A DNA stretch of 64,000 nucleotides from CAZIUL01 sp964542475 (lineage in GTDB: Bacteria; Planctomycetota; B15-G4; CAYZWU01), in the NCBI GenBank assembly GCA_964542475.1, contig CAZIUL010000006.1, forward strand, positions 62,001 through 126,000, read 5' to 3'. Shown here piece by piece: positions 53,102 to 62,051 of this stretch (position 1 is its first letter; every line of letters starts with the position of its first letter). Position numbers and translations under genes: made by a program. The notes beneath the pieces are model-generated. The model worked only from the letters and a program-made list of their open reading frames with translations. It was not told the DNA's origin and searched no databases.

Positions 53102-54359
53102 TGCGGACGGCACGAAGAAAAAACCAGGGACCGGCTTTTATCGGCCGGCCCCGTCGTTTTCTCCTGTGCATGGCGCTTGCTGTTTTGATGGTGCCTTTTA
53201 TCTGTTCCGGGGGCGCATGCTACGGGTCCGAAGATTCAAACGATGCTGCGCAGAACACNNNNNNNNNNNNNNNNNNNNNNNNNNNNNNNNNNNNNNNNNN
53301 NNNNNNNNNNNNNNNNNNNNNNNNNNNNNNNNNNNNNNNNNNNNNNNNNNNNNNNNNNTAGACGCGGACGAAAAAAAACCTGCCCTCCAAAGAGCATGGG
53401 AGATGGTGAAGCGCGGGCATCTTTTTCTTTCCAAGGTTCAAAACGATGACGGTTCGTTTTCAGTGGATCCCAAAAGCAAGAGCTATGCCAAGAGCGCGCC
53501 GATAGCGGTAACTTCGCTTGTGTGTCTATCATTGATGGCGGGCGGGAACACTCCGGATTCAGGTCCTTTTCACAACGAGCTGAAAAAAGGGCTCTTCTAC
53601 CTGGCCGAAGTCTGTGATCCTGAAACAGGCGTGTTCCGCGACGACCTTGACAAGACATCCAAGATGCACGGACAGGGCTTTGCCATTCTTGCGCTGTCGC
53701 AGGCTTACGGTATGTTCGGGCTCAAGACCCGGTCGTTAATCGGGGACAAGCTTGCCGCAAGCTTGCACAGAGCTGTCCGCCTGGTTTGCAACATCCAGAC
53801 AGAGGTGGGGGGGTGGTACTACGAGCCGGTGTTTTCAGGTGATCACGAGGGATCGATCACGATCTGTATCATCCAGGGGCTGCGCGCATCACGCAATGCC
53901 GGGATTCATGTCAACAGCGATGTCATCGAAGCGGCGCTGAACTACGTTCGCCGTTCCCAGAAGGCGGACGGCTCGTTCAGGTACCGGCTCAACGATGACA
54001 GCTCTTCGTACGCGCTGACAGCAGCCGGCCTGGCCACTTTGAATGCAATCGGCGAGTACGACAGCGAGGCCATAGACAAGGGGCTCGAATACATGCTGGA
54101 AAAGGATCCTGTCCTGAACATGGTTTCAATAGACCAATTCCCCCAGTATGCGAGGTTTTACGCGGCGCAGGCCTACTACCAGTACAAGGATCTCAGCACC
54201 TGGAAACGGTGGTATCCGCGTTTTGTGAAGGAATGCCAGGATCTCCAGTACGCGGACGGATCGTTTTCCAACCAGGCATACGGTTCTGTTTATGCCACGG
54301 CTACGATTACGCTTACGCTGCAGATTCCGTTCGGGTATATGCCGGTGTTTCAGAGGTGA
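53098..54359 (+). CDS. Second secreted prenyltransferase/squalene-oxidase-repeat protein, interrupted by an assembly gap
   Basis: The ATG at 53098 overlaps the preceding TGA. The N-terminal 53 codons encode a basic start and a signal peptide (RRFLLCMALAVLMVPFICSG) up to the N run at 53259-53358. After the gap a different frame continues as ALQRAWEMVKRGHLFLSK to the stop at 54359. It carries toroid repeats such as NDDGSFS, GGWYYEPVFSGDHEGSITICIIQGLRASRNAGI and SSYALTAAGLATLNAIGEY. The frame change is expected because the gap length is arbitrary. It is paralogous to the gene at 46355-47533 and shares the ending IPFGYMPVFQR. Confidence 0.75.
53259..53358. other. Assembly gap of exactly 100 N
   Basis: A run of 100 unknown bases, a size conventionally used for gaps of unknown length. 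It splits the second toroid gene, so the true distance and sequence are unknown. Confidence 0.99.
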
Positions 54360-54377
54360 TCAATCAAAACAGAAGAG

Positions 54378-56483
54378 CTACTTTTCCCCGACCAGCGTCT
54401 TGAATAGGGGATCGCTGTACAAGGAACACAGATCCGGGTCGTTTCGCGCGTACGCCTTCGAAAGCGCAAGGCGCGGGCGAGGCACATACTCTTCAAAATG
54501 GCGTTTCAGCCAAAGTAGCGCTTTTTCCCGGTTCTTGGCGAGGGCGTGGAGGCATGCAAGGTTATAGAACCTGTCCGGGTAAATATCCATGGTTTCGAGA
54601 AGATCCAGCGACCTTTCAGCACGGCCCATTCTGGCATGCGCAAGCGCCAGTGCGATTGCCGGTTCCTCAAATCCGGGAGCGGTTGATTCCGCGTTCCTGA
54701 GCAGGCGCAGGCTCTCCGAAGGGTCTCCGCCGGACAAGGCGTTTATTGTTTCCAGGTATAGAAAACCTCGGGCCTTCTGCTCACGGTAATATCGAAGGTA
54801 CTCCTTGTCCGCTGAGGTCAGCCACATGTCTTTGTACGCTTCGATGAGTTGATCGAACACTTTAATGCCGTTCCGGATCGATTTTTCAGACACCTCGGCC
54901 GAGCCCGGATGCATCCGGGCGAGAGCCAGGTAGAAGTGGGCATTGCCCAGCAGATCCATGTTGTGTGGATGGGCCGAGCCTTGAATGTTCGAGGTGAAAT
55001 CATCGAGCATCTTCGCGCCTGCTTCCGGTTCTCCGCAGTAGTGGAGCAGAAAAAACGCCTGGTTGATCGGAAGCCGGGACCGGGCCCTGTCCACGAGGAA
55101 GCCCGGGTTGGTTATGTCAGGGTAGTAGGCGCTGCCGGAATCATCGTTTTTCAAGGCCTTGACCAGCGTTCGGAACAGCTCTTTTGCCGCATCATGCCTG
55201 TCCGTTTGGCTGAGACTCCATATCAGGTTCGATAAGCTGAACCGGCCCGTGAACATGCTGTCTATCTCCGCGGCGTCCGGATCGTATGGAGCGGTCTTCA
55301 AGGCCGATAGGAAATACGATGACCCGTCTTTTCCTTCCAGAACAGATAACGCACCGAGCAAAAGGTCACTCTTCGCGGATACCCTTGCCAGGGGGTTGCA
55401 TTTCCCAGGATCCTGTGCCAACGGTCTGCCGCTGTCGAGAAAAGACCGCCATTCCCTGCCTGCTGCATAAGAGGCCAGGGCTAGCCCCATGTTGACCTCG
55501 ATGCTGTAGATCAAGCTGTCCGTGGCCGTGCCCGGGATGATCGAGCGCCCGAGAAGTTCCAGGCGCTTGGCAGCTTTTGCCGGGTCGTCCCCGTACTGGA
55601 TCATCGAATCGACATGGTCCAGGGCGAGCTCCATGTTTTGCGGGAACGCAGCATGCAGCATCGAATACATCTCAACTAGGAGGCTGTACCGCTTGGCCCT
55701 GAAAAGGTGTGCGGCAGCCTCATGCACGCCTTTATTTGCTTCGGCGCGCAGCGCTGCGGATGACGATGTCAGGCCGAAAAGCAGTGAAGGCAGGGCGTCA
55801 TCAGTGGCAGTTCCGGACAAGCACTGCATTGCAGGAAAAAGAAGATAGTATTCCAGCTCTCCTTTTCTGATCTTGCACATCAAACCGTGCAGTGTTTTTG
55901 AAGCATCTGACCGCCACCCTTTCCTTATGGCTTCCAAGGCTTCTTTTTTCGAGGCGGGTTCGAAGCGCGCCATGTTATCAGCGATGATCCGGATCTGAAA
56001 GTGTGGAGCAGGCCTTTTGATACCCTTTAGGTATGTTGAAATTTCCGGGCTCGATAGTGATTTCAAGAGATCCTGAGACCATTCGATATACTTTGGTGAC
56101 CCGGTTTCCGGATGGCCGGCAAGAAACTTTATTGCTGCTGATCTGAGACAGGTCGATTCGGATTCCAGGCATTTCCAGGCAATTGTATTCGATGAGTTGT
56201 CATAAACAAGGAAATGAAGGAGGGTTAGTATTTCGGCTTTTCCATCTGTTGAAGCTTTTGAGAAATGATCGATTAGCAGCGGGACGGATGATTCACCATT
56301 CTTCAGAATGGTTTCGCGTGCCTTGTTTTTTCTCAGGTAGTTTTTGGTGTCTAACGCTTTGATATAGCCGGAGATAAGAGATGTTTTATCGGTATCCTCC
56401 AACGGGTAAGCGGCAGCACAAGGCAGAACAGCAGCCACAAACAGAGCGCTAAGTAGATACGATGCAAGGCCATACGGTTTCAT
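54378..56483 (-). CDS. Secreted helical-repeat protein (HEAT-like and TPR-like), unknown function
   Basis: The 701-residue protein has a signal peptide (about 1-26, YLLSALFVAAVLPCAAAYP). HEAT-like repeats lie near the N-terminus (ARETILKNGESSVPLLIDHF, ILTLLHFLVYDNSSNT, SAAIKFLAGHPETG). TPR-like repeats follow near the C-terminus (EEPAIALALAHARMGRAERSLDLLE, YNLACLHALAKNREKALLWLKRHFEEY). I do not recognise a specific family. I chose ATG 56483, since the upstream TTG at 56513 adds only ten residues. It is convergent with the toroid gene and divergent from nusA. Confidence 0.7.
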   Translation of the reverse strand: MKPYGLASYLLSALFVAAVLPCAAAYPLEDTDKTSLISGYIKALDTKNYLRKNKARETILKNGESSVPLLIDHFSKASTDGKAEILTLLHFLVYDNSSNTIAWKCLESESTCLRSAAIKFLAGHPETGSPKYIEWSQDLLKSLSSPEISTYLKGIKRPAPHFQIRIIADNMARFEPASKKEALEAIRKGWRSDASKTLHGLMCKIRKGELEYYLLFPAMQCLSGTATDDALPSLLFGLTSSSAALRAEANKGVHEAAAHLFRAKRYSLLVEMYSMLHAAFPQNMELALDHVDSMIQYGDDPAKAAKRLELLGRSIIPGTATDSLIYSIEVNMGLALASYAAGREWRSFLDSGRPLAQDPGKCNPLARVSAKSDLLLGALSVLEGKDGSSYFLSALKTAPYDPDAAEIDSMFTGRFSLSNLIWSLSQTDRHDAAKELFRTLVKALKNDDSGSAYYPDITNPGFLVDRARSRLPINQAFFLLHYCGEPEAGAKMLDDFTSNIQGSAHPHNMDLLGNAHFYLALARMHPGSAEVSEKSIRNGIKVFDQLIEAYKDMWLTSADKEYLRYYREQKARGFLYLETINALSGGDPSESLRLLRNAESTAPGFEEPAIALALAHARMGRAERSLDLLETMDIYPDRFYNLACLHALAKNREKALLWLKRHFEEYVPRPRLALSKAYARNDPDLCSLYSDPLFKTLVGEK

Positions 56484-56645
56484 GATGCGCTCGATTAAAG
56501 AGGGAGCGGACAACTCGTTTTATTTTCAAGGAAACGCTATATTCTAAAAGGCCAACAAGCCGGAAGCAAGTGGGTCCTTCAGCCGGGTTGGAATGGGTAT
56601 TTCGTTCGCATGAATCCAGCACCGGCCGATTGTTAAAAAATCTTC

Positions 56646-56675
56646 TTGACAAAACACTTAAAGCCTTTCTATGAT
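56646..56675 (+). promoter_or_regulatory. Strong sigma70-type promoter of the nusA operon
   Basis: A perfect TTGACA (56646-56651), an 18-base spacer and TATGAT (56670-56675), the nearest match to consensus in the window. It lies about 257 bases before the nusA ATG, so the transcript would have a long leader. Confidence 0.75.
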
Positions 56676-56707
56676 TCGAAAATATATTGGATTGTACATT
56701 GCTTTGG

Positions 56708-56737
56708 AAGTGGGCCCAGTGACCCGCTTTTTCTTTT
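56708..56737 (+). promoter_or_regulatory. Leader hairpin with U-tract (attenuator-like, rimP-leader-like)
   Basis: AAGTGGG (56708-56714) pairs with CCCGCTT (56723-56729) around an eight-base loop and is followed by a T-rich run to 56737. It lies about 25 bases after the expected transcription start. It resembles the terminator-type leader hairpin before rimP-nusA operons, where NusA can autoregulate. Confidence 0.6.
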
Positions 56738-56932
56738 ATGTACTTTGTTCAGCAAAGATACATAAATGCACTTTTTGCAAAAGAAGCAGGAGATGGCGGA
56801 AGGGAATACTTTCACGCAATCGTCGTAACCGGATTGAATTTAATGCGTTACAGCTTTTGTTCGCGTTAAGTAGTGAGGTGCCCCCAGGCCTGTCGGATTG
56901 CTTTGCAGGAAAAACGAATAGCAGGTGAATAA

Positions 56933-58318
56933 ATGAATGCTGAACTCTTGCGGCTGATCGATGCTTTACACAAGGAGAAGGATATCGAAGCCGATGTCCT
57001 TTTCGTTGCCATCGAGGAGGCCATCTGTTCAGCTGTCAAGAAGCGCCATGATCCTGAAGGAGAGCTAACAGTAAGGATAAACAGGGATTCCGGCGCGATC
57101 GAGATCTTCGAGGACGAGAAGAAGGTCAACTACAGCGACATGGGGAGGATTCAGGCGCAGACGGCAAAGCAGGTTATAATTCAAAAGATCCGTGAAGCCG
57201 AGAGGGACGTTGTTTTTACTGAATACGAGAACAGGGTCGGTGAGATAATCAACGGAAATGTTCAGCGCATCGAGGGGGGGGACGTCATCGTTAACCTCGG
57301 AAAAGCCGAGGGCATAATACCCAGGCAGGAAAAGATCCGAGGTGAAAACTACCAACCCGGAGACCGTATCAAAGCCCTGATCTACGAGATCAGAAAAGTG
57401 GGACAAAAAGTCAGGATCCTTCTGACGCGAACAAGTGCGGACCTTGTTGCAAGGCTTTTCGAACTGGAGGTTCCTGAGATCGGGGAAAGGATTATCGAGA
57501 TAAAGCGTATCGCCCGGGAACCAGGTTTTCGGACCAAGATCGCCGTGTCCTCGTATGACATGAGAGTGGATTGCGTGGGTGCCTGTGTGGGCATCCGCGG
57601 ATCGAGGATCAAGTCGATAACCGATGAACTGAACGACGAGAAGATCGACATCATCCGCTGGAACGATTCGGCCGAGGTCTTGATCATCAACGCCTTGAAA
57701 CCAGCCCAGATAACGTCTATGGAGCTGATTGAGGAAGAACAGGTGGCGGTGGTGAATGTGCCTGATGACATGCTTTCGCTGGCGATCGGGCGCAAGGGGC
57801 AGAATGTACGACTGGCAGCGAAGTTAACAGGCTGGGATATCAGGATCCAAGGCTCATCCAAGAAAAGCGATGAAGGGAGTGGAGATAAGGAAGAAGATCC
57901 TGAAGTGCTCGGTGTAAGGCAAGCTCTGATGCAGGGTACCAAGTTTGATAAACCGAAGGAATCCGGGGCAAGCGATGTTCAGGACCAGGAATCCGGAAAC
58001 AGCGGTTCTGAAGATAAAGAACACGAAACACCAGCTGCTGAAGAAGATGCTGAAAACGATGTTTCTGAGGCGGAAACCGGGACCGATGCAGAAACCGGGA
58101 CCGATGCTGAGACCGGGACCGATGCTGAGACCGGGACCGATGCTGAGACCGGGACCGATGCTGAGACCGGGACCGATGCGGAAACCGGGACAGACGTGGA
58201 TGCCAACAATACAGACTTGGAGGATGCGGAGGAAGGACCAGGAACGGAAGATGTTCAGGAGGTTGAAGAAGAACCTCCGGATGTCCGGGAGAACAAGAAC
58301 CAAGAGGGCGGACCATGA
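56933..58318 (+). CDS. nusA: Transcription termination/antitermination factor NusA with acidic repeat tail
   Basis: The 461-residue protein has the NusA N-terminal domain (MNAELLRLIDALHKEKDIEA), an S1 domain near 130-200, and KH1 and KH2 (AVSSYDMRVDCVGACVGIRGSRI, LSLAIGRKGQNVRLAAKLTGWDI near 285-305). The tail from about 350 is acidic and contains seven units of ETGTDA (about 381-422) encoded by 18-bp DNA repeats. NusA binds RNA polymerase and nascent RNA. An AGGTG site precedes the ATG. The tail is unusual in repeat content, but the core is normal. infB follows 66 bases later. Confidence 0.95.
   Translation: MNAELLRLIDALHKEKDIEADVLFVAIEEAICSAVKKRHDPEGELTVRINRDSGAIEIFEDEKKVNYSDMGRIQAQTAKQVIIQKIREAERDVVFTEYENRVGEIINGNVQRIEGGDVIVNLGKAEGIIPRQEKIRGENYQPGDRIKALIYEIRKVGQKVRILLTRTSADLVARLFELEVPEIGERIIEIKRIAREPGFRTKIAVSSYDMRVDCVGACVGIRGSRIKSITDELNDEKIDIIRWNDSAEVLIINALKPAQITSMELIEEEQVAVVNVPDDMLSLAIGRKGQNVRLAAKLTGWDIRIQGSSKKSDEGSGDKEEDPEVLGVRQALMQGTKFDKPKESGASDVQDQESGNSGSEDKEHETPAAEEDAENDVSEAETGTDAETGTDAETGTDAETGTDAETGTDAETGTDAETGTDVDANNTDLEDAEEGPGTEDVQEVEEEPPDVRENKNQEGGP
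58073..58198 (+). repeat. Seven tandem 18-bp units inside nusA
   Basis: Seven consecutive units of GA(A/G)ACCGGGACCGATGC plus one variable base encode ETGTDA in frame; the last unit has small changes. The units differ only at third-codon-type positions, so copy-number change is possible without a frameshift. Confidence 0.9.
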
Positions 58319-58384
58319 GAAACGGATTGCGGATACCGATCAGCACCGTTTGATTGATCGTATGCCAAATACGGAGAATTGAGC

Positions 58385-61081
58385 TTGAGACTTCATGAAC
58401 TGGCAAAAGAAATCGGAGTCAGCAGCAAGGAACTCCTCAAACTTTCGAAAGAGATAGGCCTTCAGGTAAAGAGCCACTCATCGAATGTTGTGGCAGGGGA
58501 GGAGTCCATTCTCCGCGTAGCCATGAAGATGGAAATGGAAGAGAAGGTTGCCGAGGAAGCGGCAGCCAAGGCCAAGGAAGAAAAAGCAGCAAAGAAGAAA
58601 ACAAAGAAGAAGGCAAAAAAGAAAGCAAAAAAGAAAAAGGTAATAACGAGGGAAGGGGAAAAAGAAGAAGAAGAGAAGAAGGAAGATGTAAAGGAAAAAG
58701 AGGCTGCAACAGGAACGGCAACTGACACGAAGGATGCTTCAACGGGGACGGTTACGGAAGGCGAAATCAAGGAAAAGGTAGATGAAGCCGGTGAGGAAGC
58801 GGCGGTGAAGGAAGCACCCACTGTTGAAGAAGGTAAAGCAGCCAAACCCGCGGCCAAGAGAAAAGGCAAGATCAAGCAGCCGCCGCCCAAGCGGGCCGGC
58901 GCTACGATCCTGGGCAGGATCACACTCCCTTCCAGGGAAGAGATGTCGAGAAAGGTCGATAGGCGCGAAACTCAACTAGGAGCGCCCGATTCAGGAAAAA
59001 CTGATGAAAAGCCGGAAGATGCCCTGACAACTCCGGGCGGTAGTGATACAAGGCATCGCGCGGCGGGCGATGTCGCAACCAAAGGCTCCGTGGATTCGAG
59101 CGAAAAGGACGCAGACAAGAAGCGCAGGACAATCAAGCCGAAACAGATGATTTCCCCTCTTGATGCGGATGACGACCCACTCCTGCAAGGCATACGAATC
59201 AAGCACTGGAACAAGCATAGGCGTCCTCGCAAGCCAAGGTTCCGCCATGGATCAAAAGGAAGGAAAAGAGGCAAAAAAATCGAGCCGATTGTTCACAAGA
59301 AGGTGGACCTTGTTTTACCGGTAACCGTAAAGGAGCTTTCCAATCTTCTGGGGATAAAAGTACAGCAGATTCTTGTTTTCATGATGAAACAGGGGAGCAT
59401 GGTTCACATCAACTCTCTGGTCGAGGAGGTTGATGTTCTTAAAATAGCCGAAGATTTCGGCCGGGAGATCGGTATTCAACAGGAAATGGACGTGGAGAAA
59501 AACCTTCTGGACGATCTGGGCGAGAGCTCCATATCATCACAAGTGGAGGGAAGCGAGGGTGGTGAGTTCAGAGCACCCATTGTCGCTTTTCTTGGACATG
59601 TGGATCACGGAAAAACCTCTCTTCTCGATGCCATTCGCGAAACGAATGTTGTGGACACCGAGGATGGCGGCATCACACAGCATGTCAGCGCATACAAGGT
59701 CGAGACCTCAAGCGGCCATTCTGTGGCCTTTCTGGACACTCCCGGGCACAAAGCCTTTACCGAGATGCGGGCCAGGGGCGCCAAGACAACAGACATCGTT
59801 GTGCTGGTTGTTGCGGCAGATGACGGAGTAATGCCTCAAACAGAGGAGGCTGTTCAACACGCCAGGGCTGCCGATGTACCGATCGTGGTGGCTATAAACA
59901 AGGTCGATAAAGCGAACGCAAACGTGATGCAGGTGAAACAGCAGCTGGCCGGCCTCGATCTTGTCCCGGAGGACTGGGGAGGCGAGGTTGGTTGCGTGGA
60001 AGTCTCAGCGCTGAAAAAGGAAGGGTTGGACAAGCTTCTCGAACGGCTTGTACTCGAAGCGGAGATCCAGGAGCTCAGGTGCAATCCGGACCTGAACGCG
60101 CGCGGCGTGGTTCTCGATGCGCGCAAGGATGGTGAAATCGGTAATGTTATTACAGTTCTTGTGCAGGAGGGGACGCTGCGCCTGCGCGACGATCTGATTG
60201 CCGGAGATACACTTTGCCGCGTGCGTGCGCTTTATAACGACCAGGGCAGGGCAATCCAGGAGGCCGGTCCTGCAACTCCTGTGAACGTGATTGGTTTCGA
60301 TTCCCTGCCGGAAGCCGGAGATGAGTTCATGAAGGTGGACGATTCCACTAAAGCACGCGACCTGGTCCAGATCAGGCTGGATAAACATAAGGCCGCGCGC
60401 ATGGCTCCTGCCGATCGGTACGCCATCACCTTGGAAAACTTATTCGAATCTATCGAAGCGGGTAAGATAAAAGAGATCCGGGTGGTTTTGAAAACGGATG
60501 TAAAAGGCACACTCGAAGTGCTCAGGCGCAGCCTTGAAGATATGCAGCACGAGGAGGTCAAGATCAAGCTGCTGCGTAGTGGACTGGGCGACGTCACCGA
60601 GGACGACGTTCTGCTGGCGCTTGCCTCTGATGCAGTGATCCTCGGGTTTCATGTGGAGACCGACGAAAAAGCATATAGGTCGGCGAATGAGAACGGGGTG
60701 GATATCAGGATCTACAAGGTTATCTACAAGCTTCTAGACGATGTGCGGGCTGCAATGGAGGGTGAGCTGGAGCCGGCCAGGTCAGAAAAAATCAATGCTC
60801 ACCTCGATGTCCGCGAGGTCTTCAAATCTTCTCGTATCGGCACTATAGCCGGCTGCTACGTGACAGATGGAGTGATACACCGCAACGATCATGTGCGCGT
60901 GATACGGGAGGATGACGTGGTTTACGAAGGGGAGCTGTCATCACTGAAGCGGTTCAAGGATGATCAGCGGGAGATAAAGGAAGGTTTTGAGTGTGGAGTG
61001 AAAATCGCCGGATTCGACGATATCAAGGAAAAGGATGTTCTGGAGGCTTTCGAAATCGTCGAGGAGAAACGCCATCTCTGA
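58385..61081 (+). CDS. infB: Translation initiation factor IF-2
   Basis: The 898-residue protein starts with an IF2 N-domain (RLHELAKEIGVSSKELLKLS). A Lys/Glu/Ala-rich linker lies at about 55-130 and a second IF2-N-like part at about 305-360 (VTVKELSNLLGIKVQQILVF). The GTPase domain has GHVDHGKT near 400, DTPGHKAF and NKVDKA, followed by domains II to IV with VIREDDVVYEGELSSLKRFK at the end. It delivers initiator tRNA. The start is most likely TTG 58385, which has GGAG eight bases upstream and gives the classical RLHELAK beginning; TTG 58379 is an alternative. The order nusA-infB-ylxP-rbfA is classical. Confidence 0.95.
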   Translation: MRLHELAKEIGVSSKELLKLSKEIGLQVKSHSSNVVAGEESILRVAMKMEMEEKVAEEAAAKAKEEKAAKKKTKKKAKKKAKKKKVITREGEKEEEEKKEDVKEKEAATGTATDTKDASTGTVTEGEIKEKVDEAGEEAAVKEAPTVEEGKAAKPAAKRKGKIKQPPPKRAGATILGRITLPSREEMSRKVDRRETQLGAPDSGKTDEKPEDALTTPGGSDTRHRAAGDVATKGSVDSSEKDADKKRRTIKPKQMISPLDADDDPLLQGIRIKHWNKHRRPRKPRFRHGSKGRKRGKKIEPIVHKKVDLVLPVTVKELSNLLGIKVQQILVFMMKQGSMVHINSLVEEVDVLKIAEDFGREIGIQQEMDVEKNLLDDLGESSISSQVEGSEGGEFRAPIVAFLGHVDHGKTSLLDAIRETNVVDTEDGGITQHVSAYKVETSSGHSVAFLDTPGHKAFTEMRARGAKTTDIVVLVVAADDGVMPQTEEAVQHARAADVPIVVAINKVDKANANVMQVKQQLAGLDLVPEDWGGEVGCVEVSALKKEGLDKLLERLVLEAEIQELRCNPDLNARGVVLDARKDGEIGNVITVLVQEGTLRLRDDLIAGDTLCRVRALYNDQGRAIQEAGPATPVNVIGFDSLPEAGDEFMKVDDSTKARDLVQIRLDKHKAARMAPADRYAITLENLFESIEAGKIKEIRVVLKTDVKGTLEVLRRSLEDMQHEEVKIKLLRSGLGDVTEDDVLLALASDAVILGFHVETDEKAYRSANENGVDIRIYKVIYKLLDDVRAAMEGELEPARSEKINAHLDVREVFKSSRIGTIAGCYVTDGVIHRNDHVRVIREDDVVYEGELSSLKRFKDDQREIKEGFECGVKIAGFDDIKEKDVLEAFEIVEEKRHL

Positions 61082-61230
61082 TATCGGCGGATTGCCTTTT
61101 CCCTTAGGTTTCATAATAACGCCAATTCGGAACGGAGCTGTCTTGTTCCGTCTAGCAAACCTGGTCGTCGGGGAGGGGCAAAAGCACCCGCGGGCATTGC
61201 TATGATGTACGATGCAGGAAGGGTTGAAGC

Positions 61231-61518
61231 ATGGCAGCTGTTGTCGGAATCCTGCAGTTCACACTCCTCATCAGAGGGTCGCACACGCTCAAAGATAAAA
61301 GACGGGTGGTGCGCAGCATAAAGGATCGTCTTGGTCACCGTTTCAACATTTCCATAGCAGAGGTCGGCGCTAACGACATTCGCAATCAGGCGATCATGGC
61401 TCTCTCTTTGGTGGGAAACGACAACGGTTATGTCGAAAAGACACTCAGAAAGGTTTTGGATCAGCTGCGTGTGCATTCGGAAGCAGAGCTAGTTGACCAC
61501 AGCCTTGAGCTGCTTTGA
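61231..61518 (+). CDS. DUF503 (YlxP-like) protein
   Basis: The 95-residue protein matches DUF503: GILQFTLLIRGSHTLKDKRR, VVRSIKDRLGHRFNISIAEVG, then alternating helical and strand segments. Its role is unclear, though it almost always lies between infB and rbfA. AAGGG precedes the ATG at 61231. It is 12 bases before rbfA. The preceding 149 bases contain a CGGAAC/GTTCCG hairpin near 61128-61150. Confidence 0.9.
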   Translation: MAAVVGILQFTLLIRGSHTLKDKRRVVRSIKDRLGHRFNISIAEVGANDIRNQAIMALSLVGNDNGYVEKTLRKVLDQLRVHSEAELVDHSLELL

Positions 61519-61529
61519 ACGGATGAAAG

Positions 61530-61913
61530 ATGGGATGGGACAAGTTTGAAAAACTGATTGAACTCCTGAAGAGGCGTATCTCACAGATAGTCCTTTACCG
61601 GATGAAGGATCCAAGGATCGGTTTTATTACGATTACCAAGGTGGACCTTTCCCGCGATTTCAAGGAGTGCAAGGTTTTTTATACCGTTTTGGGCACGGAA
61701 GGTGAGATGACCAGAACGGCCTATGCGCTCAACGATGCCAAAGGGTATGTCCAAAGGGAAGTCGCAAAGACACTTCGAACCCGTACCATGCCGAAGATCG
61801 AGTTCGCCAAGGACGAATCTTTCGAGCGCATGGCGAGGGTAAACGATATTCTGGATACGATTCGCCGCGAGAGGCAGGATGACGATGACACGGGGGATGG
61901 CGAGAATGAGTAG
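61530..61913 (+). CDS. rbfA: Ribosome-binding factor A
   Basis: The 127-residue protein has the RbfA KH-like pattern: RRISQIVLYRMKDPRIGFITITKVDLSRDF, KVFYTVLGTE, QREVAKTLRTRTMPKIEFAKDESFERMARVNDIL. It helps mature the 30S subunit. The length matches the family. The acidic tail (DDDDTGDGENE) is modest. It starts 12 bases after DUF503 and ends the operon. Confidence 0.95.
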   Translation: MGWDKFEKLIELLKRRISQIVLYRMKDPRIGFITITKVDLSRDFKECKVFYTVLGTEGEMTRTAYALNDAKGYVQREVAKTLRTRTMPKIEFAKDESFERMARVNDILDTIRRERQDDDDTGDGENE

Positions 61914-62051
61914 AAGCTGTTTCATACACTCCTAAATCATTAACAATTAATAATTATCAATTGACTATTAACAATTGAATGCCTCGGCTGTATCAACCCT
62001 GACTTTGCAAAGTCAGGGTCAATTAATTCCCCCAAATTGTGGACATGAAAC
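61914..62051. other. AT-rich intergenic spacer with a 24-bp perfect palindrome
   Basis: 61931-61979 is an AT-rich island with repeated TTAACAATT/AATTGA words, in contrast to the GC-rich surroundings. The palindrome at 61996-62019 (left arm ACCCTGACTTTG) is perfect and could be an operator or a stem-loop. No U-tract follows, so it is not a good intrinsic terminator. Confidence 0.7.

Larger units (their letters stand above)
56484..56932. other. Divergent intergenic region upstream of nusA
   Basis: A 449-bp region with the nusA promoter at 56646-56675 and the leader hairpin at 56708-56737. The remaining 195 bases before nusA are open but have no domain similarity. No rimP-like gene is visible, although rimP normally precedes nusA. 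Confidence 0.6.

Noticed and set aside
52978..53361. A continuous plus-strand frame reading through the N gap from 52978
   Set aside because: It combines an out-of-frame segment of the small secreted gene with the toroid signal peptide and unknown bases; only the part from 53098 is likely real.
58073..58198. Tandem 18-bp units as a possible CRISPR array
   Set aside because: Units are directly adjacent with no spacers and are in frame in nusA.
57854..58303. Minus-strand frame with repeated GPGLSI units opposite nusA
   Set aside because: The repeat is a direct consequence of the 18-bp array in nusA on the other strand.
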